Assembly: GCA_014871385.1 (NCBI GenBank)
Contig: CM026429.1
Coordinates: 12,809,783 to 12,873,782, forward strand
Direction of reading: 5' to 3'
DNA length: 64,000 bases
Source: Ceratodon purpureus
Lineage: Eukaryota; Streptophyta; Bryopsida; Pseudoditrichales; Ditrichaceae
The notes below the pieces were generated by a model. It was not told the DNA's origin and did not search any database. It worked only from the letters and a program-made list of their open reading frames with translations. This document shows, in pieces, positions 57,197 to 64,000 of this stretch. The translations under genes were made by a program, and so were the position numbers. Every line of letters begins with the position of its first letter. The first letter of the stretch is position 1.

Positions 57197-60100
57197 GTGC
57201 ATACGGATGCTTCGAATATAGCCTTAGGAGTGATGCTGGCCCAGAATCCAACAGGGAAGTGTGACCAGCCTATTTCTTATGCTAGTAGACTGCTGAATTC
57301 TGCTGAGAGGAACTACAGTACTACTGAAAGGGAAGCTTTGGCAATGGTTTATGCTCTAAACAAGTATAGACATTATCTGCTGGGCAATAAGTTTGTTTTC
57401 TATGTTGACCATATGGCACTGGTGTATCTGGTCAATAAGCCGCAGGTGTCAGGAAGGATAGCAAGGTGGCTACTGCTGTTTCAAGAATACGATTTTACAG
57501 TGGTGTATAAGCCAGGGAAAAATCATGGTGTGGCAGATGCGATGTCAAGACTGCCCAACGGAGAACCAGCAACTGGTGTCGAGGATCAGACCAAGGATGC
57601 AAGTTTGTTTTATGTTAAACCAGAATGGTTAGAGGATGTACGTTCTTACCTGAAATCTGGTGTTGTACGACAGGACTTGTCTAAGGAGGAGCAGAGGAAG
57701 CTGATTCTGAAGTCACTGCCCTATACACTGGTCCAGGGAGTTCTACACAAGCGAGGACATGATCTGGTAGTCAGGAGGGTACTGGACCCTGTGCAGGCAG
57801 AGGTGGTGATGAAGGAGATGCACAATGGAGTAGCAGGTGGTCATTTTTCGCAAGATATTACCAGCAGGAAGATACTGGACGCCGGATACTGGTGGCCAGC
57901 AATACATCGGGATGTTTCAGAATACTGCAAGGCGTGTGACAGATGCCAGAGAGTGGGAGGCATGGCAAATACTGGTTTAGCTACCTTAGTGGCCAGTATG
58001 CCAGCAGAACCATTTATGAAATGGGGATTGGACTTTATCGGGCCCATTAAACCAACAGCATCCAGAACAGGGAACAGGTACATACTGGTGGCTACAGATT
58101 ATGCTACCAAGTGGGTGGAGGCAAGGGCGCTCAAAACCAATTCAGCAGCAGTTACTGCTAAGTTTTTGTATGAGCAGATCCTTTCAAGATACGGGTGTCC
58201 TTTGACACTTGTAAGTGACCAGGGTTCTCATTTTATAAATGAGGCTATCGAACACCTGGTGGAGCATTTTCTGCTCCAGCATCGCACATCAACAACCTAC
58301 TACCCTCAGGGTAATGGGCAGGCTGAATCAACGAACAAGGTGATTGGTCACCTACTGAGCAAGCTGGTCAATGATAGGCGAACAGATTGGGATGAGCATC
58401 TTCATACTGTACTGCTCTCCTATAGAACTGCTTACAAGGTTACTACAGGTCATACACCATTTCAACTAGTCTATGGCTTACATCCGTTAATGCCGACAGA
58501 GTATATAGTACCAACCAGGAAGACCAGCTCAGAAATAGATTATACACCAACCAGGGTGTTGGCAACCAGAATTGCGGATTTGGAGCAGATGGACACTTCA
58601 AGACTGGAGGCCCAGGAAGCAGTAGGGGCCAAACAGTGGAACAGGGCACTTTGGAGCCAGCAGCACTATAAGCGAAAGGATTTTCAAGTAGGCGATTATG
58701 TGCTTTGGTATCCCAAGGGCCATAAGGAGCATGTGGGGAAATTCAAAAGTCGGTGGTTTGGACCTTATAGGGTCCTGTACAGGCTCCCCAACAACACTGC
58801 TCTGCTGGTCCAGGTAAAAAACTTCGAACCAGATCCAGTCTTGGTAAATATTAATAAGTTAAAACCATACAGATTTTATGACAAAGGGATAGTGGAAACC
58901 AAGACACCAGCACATTTGACCAGAGGACTGGTCAACGAGCAAAAGGGGGATAGTGTCCAGTCAGGGTTAGAAAATCCAGGGATAGAGAGTGAAAAAAGCT
59001 GCGAAAAAGGAGAAAGTGAAGCAGTAAATCAGCAGAGGGGCAAAGAAATCAGTGAGGAAAAAAGTGAAAGTCAAAAGATAAATAAAAATGAGCAACAGGA
59101 AGGGCAGCAGTCGAAGGGAGGAGACATGAAGGAGGTGATTGAAAAAAATAATGGAAAAGAGAAAAATAAGAAAAACGAAAAAAATAAAGAGAAAAGAGAA
59201 AAAGAAAAAACAAATGGGAAGGAGGGGTTAGAAATAATAGGCTGTGGAGTAATGGAGGCCGTACCGGTAGAAGTAAAGATGAAGGGAAGGTTAAGTGGGC
59301 GGCCCATTAAGACAGAAAAAGGATGGAATTCATCCGAACTGAAACCCTCATCCATTCAGTTTCAATGGGGAGAAGTGAACCGACTGATTTCATCCAACCC
59401 GGATGAAACCAGAGAGATGAGGACGGAAACCCGAGAACATAGGGTGGAGCTGAGGAGTCATTTCAACTCTTTTGTTTTGAACCGAGGAACGGGACGAAGG
59501 GGTGAAGAAACACAAGAAGCTCATCAGCAGCAACTCGAGGAAGCGCAGCAGCTAGAAGGGGCGCGGCAGCAACAGCTAGAAGGGGCGCGGCAGCAACAGC
59601 TAGAAGGGGCGCGGCAGCAACAGCTAGCAGGGGCGCGGCAGCAGCAGCTAGCAGGGGCGCGGCAGCAGCAGCTAGCAGAGGCGCGGCAGCAGCAGCTAGA
59701 AGGGGCGCAGCAGCAGCAACCCGAGGGAGCGCGGCAGCAGCAGCTCGAAGGGGCGCGGCAACAGCAGCTCGAGAAAGCGCAGCAGCAGCAACTCGAGGGA
59801 GCGCGACAGCAGCAGCTCGAGGAAGCGCGGCAGCAGCAGCTTGAGGGAGCGCGGCAACAGCGACAGATCGAAGAGCAGCTGCTCAAGGAGCAGCGGAGAT
59901 TAGAAGAACGGCAGCGATTCAAGGAAGAACAATGGTACCGAGCGGAGGAGGATCATAGAAGGTGGATACAAGACGAGCATTGGCGGCGACTGGACGAGGA
60001 CCAGCGACGGCAGTGGACAGAACTTCGGAGCCGACCTGAAGAAGAAACCCTAACCGGAGGAAGAGTGGAGAGCAACGAAGGAGACAGAGCAGAACAGCCG

Positions 60101-62986
60101 CGAGAAGATCACAAGGACGAAGAACAATTACAAGAGGAAGGAGGGCGAAGGTACTTGACAAGAGCAAGGCGACTCCAACACGATCAGGTGACTGTAGGGG
60201 TTCAGGGTTTTTGGGGGGGTTTTCAATTAGAGTTAGATCAATCTCCAGTTCTAAAGAGTTCAGCCAGGGAGAGGGTAGAGCAGTGGCGAAGGATCAGGGC
60301 TCTAGAGAGAGAACATAGGAAAAATCAGAAGAAGATAGGAGAAAGAGCAGGAGGTAGTAGGCAGAAAGAGTGGAAAAACAAAAAGCGAAAAAACGAGAGA
60401 GGCCAATGCCATAGGAACCATGGGTCAGTCTTGACTTTCAGGGATTGGAGACACGAAGAACCAGTACAGCAGAAAAGAAGAGGAGGACTAATGGACAGAA
60501 TCGCAAGTACCAGTGGGGGCCAAAAGGAAGACGCACCAGCGAACAGACCAGGGGTAAAGGGGACCCTACACAACTACATCAGAACAACAGGAGCAGCAGA
60601 AGGGCAGGAGCAGATGGAGGTACAGCAGGAAGGGGAGGATGCACCGCCACCACCAACCCAGCAGACAGCAGGAGAAGAGCAGCAAACAGGACCAGAGGGG
60701 GAGGAAATACAGAAGACCGGGGGGAACACAAGGAGGAAGAAGACCCCGATCCTAGCTCGGGCTCCAAAAACAGTTACAGTGGAGAAGAAAAGGAGGAGGA
60801 AGATCAACCTGACCTTCATACCCATGGAATTCTGGAAGGGCTGGCGGGAGCTGAAGGACGACATCTGGGCTGAGAAGGTGGGCTTGGGGGCCTTCTACGA
60901 GTACACCTGGCCGGTGCCAAGGGAAGAGTTGGTGGCAGACTTTGTGGAAGGTTTCCAGTACCTGAGGGGAGAGAAGGCCGACTACAACACCCCGATCAGG
61001 GCGACGGTCAGGGGGGTACCAATCGAAATCACGGCATGGACAATATCACAGGCTTTAGGGATAGAGGGCAGCAAGACATCTAAAGTACCGAAGGCAAGTG
61101 GAGACCTGGACCCGAGGTACATGAAGATGTTTGGCTTGACTAAAGCAGACCACAAGACGGATGGGACCAGGGTCAGTGGGTTCGATGAGCCGTATCAGGA
61201 TAGAGTCAAGGCCCTGGTAGAGGTAATGTGTGTGAAGAAGAAGTCCTTATACGCCAGCAACGAACTGATGGAGAACATGTACCAAGCCGTGAAGAGGGGG
61301 GAACACAACTGGGCTCCGTTGATCTTATCCAGCCTGAGGAGGATGCTGATCAGGGTGCACACCAGTGAGACCCGGGAGATTAAAGGAGCGGAGCTCATAG
61401 ATGCCCTGTTGAAGAATTGGTTTCCGGACAATGAGCAGTACGTGGAGCCACCCCCAGCCCAGATCAGCGAGGAAGAAAAGGACGATAGCGAATGTGAGCC
61501 AGATCAGACACCAGTAAGGACGGTAGGTGATCTACCACCGGACGTGACCAGTGGAGAAGGAGTCAAGGGGGTCCTGGACCAGAACGTAGCTAAGGAGGCA
61601 GGTAGACCAGGAGCCGAAGCCGAACACCAGTCATCCTCCTCTTCTGGTCAGCAGAGAACCGCCCCTGGAAAGAAGAAAAGGAAACAGCCCCAACAGCAAA
61701 CACCAAGAGGGCAGGGAGCAACTCAGAAAAGATTAAGGCGGCAGGAGCAGCGGCCCAAGTACAAGGACTGCTCCTCAGAATCCTTAGATTCCGAGGAAGC
61801 AGAGGAAGTGGAGAGAGGAGCAATCAACTCGGGTGACAGAAGGACACCAGTCACGAGGGGCAGGAAGAAGGCCAAGATGGAAAAACAGGTACAGCTAGCA
61901 GATACTCCAGTGGAGGTCTCTAGGGCCTTACTGAAGTTACGGGCAGCACCACAGCAGGAGGGCCGGCAAGCCTCACCTACCCGAGACAAGCAGGCAGCAC
62001 AGGAACAGGAGCAGGAGGTCCCAAGGGAAGAAACGAAACGGAAGAAGCAGCAGGGCAAACCCACAGCGACATTGACACCCCGTAATCTTGGAAGGACTTT
62101 TAAGTCTACTAGGGAAGATACTACTGGGATAGCCGGAGGGTTGGGACAGGTGATGGAACAACTGCAGCTGGTCCTTGCAAGAACGGCCAACATCAGGCAG
62201 CAGCAGCAGGAGCAAGAGGAGAGGCAGCCATCGTATGAGTCGTTGCAGGTTGTCAATCAGGAACTGGAAGGGAAGATCAAGGGGTTGGCGGAAACCTTAC
62301 AGTCTACAGCCCTGGAACTCTCGACACTCAAAACCGTATGGGCAGACACCCAAGGACGGTTAGCTGCCCTCACTAGAGCACAGCAGCAGGAGAAGACCGC
62401 ACGAGCAGCCCGAGGAGGAGAATTGGAGGAAGTCAAGAAGCGTCGCATAGAGTTGGAGATGGCCACCAGTGCCCGCCTTCGAGGATTCGATCAGCTGGCC
62501 CTTGAGAACCAGGAGCTGAAGCGTCAACTAGAAGTGGCCAACAGCAGTGCCACACCAGCCAGCCGAGGACTCCAGCGACACATCTTGGCTACTACCAAGA
62601 AACAGGTGGGGGAAGAAATCAGAGCCTACCACGAGGACCAGGAGCGCCAAAACAGGTATTTGGTTAGATTTGCTGAGGCCTATCCTACGTTCGTCTATTG
62701 GTCTGATGAGGAACAGGGAGTAGTGGAGGATGAGGGTGGTCAGCAAGCGGGGTCTACTCAGAATGGGACAGCAGCACCGGTAGTGGAGGAGCCAGGACCA
62801 GGTTCAATCCAGTTGGGAACAGATCTGCTTCCTACCTCCTCAGCCCTTGGACCAGTTCTGACACCAGTCCCAGTAGGACCAGTTGCGACTCCAACCATAC
62901 CCGGGCCAGTAGCAGCTTCCGAGCCCGAGATGACACCAGGCGAACAAGGCCAAGACATTATGAAGACCGCACCAACTAGTGGCTAG
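57197..62986 (+). CDS. Element D RNase H-integrase plus long C-terminal extension
   Basis: This continues D's polyprotein (1,929 residues) once B is discounted. RNase [30 protein letters not shown]. Integrase: a His/Cys zinc-binding part ([17 protein letters not shown]; 57820-57955), then [17 protein letters not shown] and GQAESTNKV carrying the D, D and E residues (58020-58340). A GPY/F-type end follows ([16 protein letters not shown], about 58745). After about 58900 come some 1,350 further residues: a Lys/Glu stretch, a Gln-Leu-Glu-Gly-Ala-Arg repeat, a folded-looking domain ([13 protein letters not shown] to [13 protein letters not shown], 60826-61440) and a coiled coil. The folded part resembles domains of plant retroelement-associated proteins, a tentative call. 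The stop is at 62984-62986. Confidence 0.92.
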   Translation: MHTDASNIALGVMLAQNPTGKCDQPISYASRLLNSAERNYSTTEREALAMVYALNKYRHYLLGNKFVFYVDHMALVYLVNKPQVSGRIARWLLLFQEYDFTVVYKPGKNHGVADAMSRLPNGEPATGVEDQTKDASLFYVKPEWLEDVRSYLKSGVVRQDLSKEEQRKLILKSLPYTLVQGVLHKRGHDLVVRRVLDPVQAEVVMKEMHNGVAGGHFSQDITSRKILDAGYWWPAIHRDVSEYCKACDRCQRVGGMANTGLATLVASMPAEPFMKWGLDFIGPIKPTASRTGNRYILVATDYATKWVEARALKTNSAAVTAKFLYEQILSRYGCPLTLVSDQGSHFINEAIEHLVEHFLLQHRTSTTYYPQGNGQAESTNKVIGHLLSKLVNDRRTDWDEHLHTVLLSYRTAYKVTTGHTPFQLVYGLHPLMPTEYIVPTRKTSSEIDYTPTRVLATRIADLEQMDTSRLEAQEAVGAKQWNRALWSQQHYKRKDFQVGDYVLWYPKGHKEHVGKFKSRWFGPYRVLYRLPNNTALLVQVKNFEPDPVLVNINKLKPYRFYDKGIVETKTPAHLTRGLVNEQKGDSVQSGLENPGIESEKSCEKGESEAVNQQRGKEISEEKSESQKINKNEQQEGQQSKGGDMKEVIEKNNGKEKNKKNEKNKEKREKEKTNGKEGLEIIGCGVMEAVPVEVKMKGRLSGRPIKTEKGWNSSELKPSSIQFQWGEVNRLISSNPDETREMRTETREHRVELRSHFNSFVLNRGTGRRGEETQEAHQQQLEEAQQLEGARQQQLEGARQQQLEGARQQQLAGARQQQLAGARQQQLAEARQQQLEGAQQQQPEGARQQQLEGARQQQLEKAQQQQLEGARQQQLEEARQQQLEGARQQRQIEEQLLKEQRRLEERQRFKEEQWYRAEEDHRRWIQDEHWRRLDEDQRRQWTELRSRPEEETLTGGRVESNEGDRAEQPREDHKDEEQLQEEGGRRYLTRARRLQHDQVTVGVQGFWGGFQLELDQSPVLKSSARERVEQWRRIRALEREHRKNQKKIGERAGGSRQKEWKNKKRKNERGQCHRNHGSVLTFRDWRHEEPVQQKRRGGLMDRIASTSGGQKEDAPANRPGVKGTLHNYIRTTGAAEGQEQMEVQQEGEDAPPPPTQQTAGEEQQTGPEGEEIQKTGGNTRRKKTPILARAPKTVTVEKKRRRKINLTFIPMEFWKGWRELKDDIWAEKVGLGAFYEYTWPVPREELVADFVEGFQYLRGEKADYNTPIRATVRGVPIEITAWTISQALGIEGSKTSKVPKASGDLDPRYMKMFGLTKADHKTDGTRVSGFDEPYQDRVKALVEVMCVKKKSLYASNELMENMYQAVKRGEHNWAPLILSSLRRMLIRVHTSETREIKGAELIDALLKNWFPDNEQYVEPPPAQISEEEKDDSECEPDQTPVRTVGDLPPDVTSGEGVKGVLDQNVAKEAGRPGAEAEHQSSSSSGQQRTAPGKKKRKQPQQQTPRGQGATQKRLRRQEQRPKYKDCSSESLDSEEAEEVERGAINSGDRRTPVTRGRKKAKMEKQVQLADTPVEVSRALLKLRAAPQQEGRQASPTRDKQAAQEQEQEVPREETKRKKQQGKPTATLTPRNLGRTFKSTREDTTGIAGGLGQVMEQLQLVLARTANIRQQQQEQEERQPSYESLQVVNQELEGKIKGLAETLQSTALELSTLKTVWADTQGRLAALTRAQQQEKTARAARGGELEEVKKRRIELEMATSARLRGFDQLALENQELKRQLEVANSSATPASRGLQRHILATTKKQVGEEIRAYHEDQERQNRYLVRFAEAYPTFVYWSDEEQGVVEDEGGQQAGSTQNGTAAPVVEEPGPGSIQLGTDLLPTSSALGPVLTPVPVGPVATPTIPGPVAASEPEMTPGEQGQDIMKTAPTSG
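59519..59880 (+). repeat. In-frame (gcgcggcagcagcagctagaaggg)-type 24-bp coding repeat
   Basis: About fourteen 24-bp units encode Ala-Arg-Gln-Gln-Gln-Leu-Glu-Gly, forming a helical Gln-rich segment in the C-terminal extension of D's polyprotein. Unit length is a multiple of three, so the frame is kept. The antisense Cys-rich frame is an artefact. Confidence 0.9.
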
Positions 62987-63112
62987 GTAGTAGGATACGT
63001 AGAGTACTGGTAGGACCAGTAGTAGACTCCCTTTTTAATTTTTATTTCCTTTTTTATTTTTGGCTAACTTCATAAAACTAGAAGCCAGAGCATCTGAGGG
63101 CAGATGCAGACT

Positions 63113-63122
63113 AAAAGCGGGA
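63113..63122 (+). promoter_or_regulatory. Candidate polypurine tract of D
   Basis: AAAAGCGGGA lies a few bases before the 3' LTR. It is short and interrupted by one C, so the assignment is weak. The 62987-63110 stretch is the 3' untranslated tail. Confidence 0.4.
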
Positions 63123-63125
63123 TAA

Positions 63126-63724
63126 TGTTAAAGGGATTTTTTGTCTTTTTACTAGAGCAGTACTGTAGGAGCAGGTACAGTAAAACTGCTTGGAGCAGTA
63201 ACTAGTTAGTTACTGTCCATTTACTAGTCCCTGCATTTTTGGATGAAGTTTTGACAGTCGGATGTAATTCTGAACTGGATGAAAAATGGACATAGGAGGA
63301 TGACGGCTAGGGTTTGGGAGGTAGTGAGGAGTGAGAGCATGGCGGCTCTCACTCTCTCTCAGTCTCTTGTGTTTTCAGAGGTATGGTTAGGAGTTAGGAG
63401 GAGTTAGGAGGTAGGAGAGGAGGATACTGCTGTAGATCAGAGTTATGGGCAGTATGGTTGTACTTGATGGAGAAGTAATGAGAAAAGACACATTGAATTC
63501 ACAGATCTGAGTTGAGTATTGAATATTAGGGTTAGGGAGCATTGAATGAAGAAGCTTTGCATTGATGATCTGATAAGGGGCGGGGAGCAGGATTCTGGTG
63601 TTAGTAGGATCAGGTCAGTAGTAGTAGAAGGAGAAGGGTCAGTACTACATTTTTTTTCAGATTCCATGTGACTTAGTAGAAGTAACCAAGCTTTTTAAGG
63701 GTGAAGCTTAATCACCCTTTAACA
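63126..63724 (+). repeat. 3' LTR of element D
   Basis: 599 bp, beginning tgttaaaggg and ending ccctttaaca, same length as the 5' LTR and identical by eye. It is followed directly by the AAAAT target duplication. Confidence 0.96.
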
Positions 63725-64000
63725 AAAATGCCCCGCAGATGGCCGACACATGTGAACCCCTGAAACGGTTCACTTTAGCGGGAGCGCATTCCCGCAAGGT
63801 TTAACGCGTAATTGTCGTATTTTCATGGTTTAATTAGGGCATTTCAGCCATTACCATCGATTCCCGGAATATCCGTGGTCTCGAAGGGGGTTTTACGCAA
63901 ATGCCTCGGCTTTGCTCTAATTTATACCAAATGGTTATTTTTGGCAGGCGCCAATATTTTAGTGGCGAGTTTTTAGTGTTTTCTAGCGATGGCGTGTTAG
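63725..64000. other. Flank of element D, probably 3' part of old element E
   Basis: This should be contiguous with sequence ending at 29620 once D is removed. No reading frame or LTR end is recognised in these 276 bp. Confidence 0.4.

Larger units (their letters stand above)
29621..63724 (+). mobile_element. Element D: Ty3/gypsy LTR retrotransposon split by a CACTA insertion
   Basis: LTRs of 599 bp each lie at 29621-30219 and 63126-63724, both beginning TG and ending CA. They are flanked by the 5-bp target duplication AAAAT (29616-29620 and 63725-63729). Between them lie a primer-binding-site candidate, one long gag-pol frame and a short 3' tail. The span is 34,104 bp, of which 20,945 bp plus one CAT is inserted element B. 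The unsplit element is therefore about 13.2 kb, long for a gypsy element, because of extended gag and pol termini. The order PR-RT-RNaseH-integrase identifies Ty3/gypsy. Confidence 0.96.

Noticed and set aside
59524-59922. Minus-strand Cys/Ser-rich frame of 132 codons
   Set aside because: Antisense of the CAG/CTG-type repeat in the gypsy polyprotein.

Overview
The window looks like nuclear DNA of a green-plant-lineage eukaryote (streptophyte). The evidence is GT-AG introns that close reading frames exactly, plant-type CACTA (En/Spm) transposase domains, plant-type MULE transposases with SWIM zinc fingers, plant-type Ty3/gypsy elements and abundant simple repeats. I cannot name the species; a charophyte or bryophyte-like genome would fit. 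No clear host housekeeping gene was found. Nearly everything recognisable is transposon-derived or tandem repeat.

Left third (1-21.8 kb). A 243-bp satellite carrying a hairpin (1-1590) is followed by a purine-rich tract. Next come a two-exon unknown gene on the minus strand (2241-3238) and a MULE-type transposase gene (4129-7807) broken by one in-frame TAG, with a small acidic minus-strand gene converging on it (8062-8514). A minus-strand gypsy PR-RT fragment (about 9494-11030) contains a 391-bp TIR element. A 2.5-kb non-autonomous CACTA element, called 'A' here, occupies 12505-15036. The C-terminal part of a second MULE transposase (16063-17031) faces an unknown minus-strand gene (19612-17904).

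Middle (21.9-26.9 kb). Three genes lie close together. The first is a 122-residue protein with a near-perfect PCNA-interacting (PIP) box. The second is a two-exon, 906-residue protein of a little-characterised DDE transposase-like family, with a possible BAH-like C-terminus. The third, convergent with these, is a compact 170-residue SET plus post-SET protein. This is my best candidate for an undescribed mobile system.

Right half (29.2-64 kb). This is a nest at least four levels deep. An old gypsy integrase tail (29229-29540) is followed by a full-length gypsy element 'D' (29621-63724). D has 599-bp LTRs of equal length and identical appearance, and a 5-bp target duplication AAAAT. D is split between reverse transcriptase and RNase H by a 20.9-kb CACTA element 'B' (36249-57193; 3-bp duplication CAT). 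Removing B and one CAT restores D's frame. B carries an intact four-exon TNP2 transposase gene (+) and a six-exon TnpA-like gene (-). Exon 3 of the TnpA-like gene is interrupted by a 6.7-kb element 'C' (40026-46710), which consists almost wholly of tandem repeats. Its main array has a period of about 133 bp, and each unit carries a long GC hairpin, alternating CG and an A-tract/T-tract. D's polyprotein continues about 1,350 residues past the integrase and has Asn in place of the first Asp of the RT active-site DD pair.

The elements share traits. The MULE-like units have convergent gene pairs, B's two genes diverge from a shared upstream region, and B's introns are filled with short repeats that share an AACG/ACGTCA vocabulary with B's own ends.
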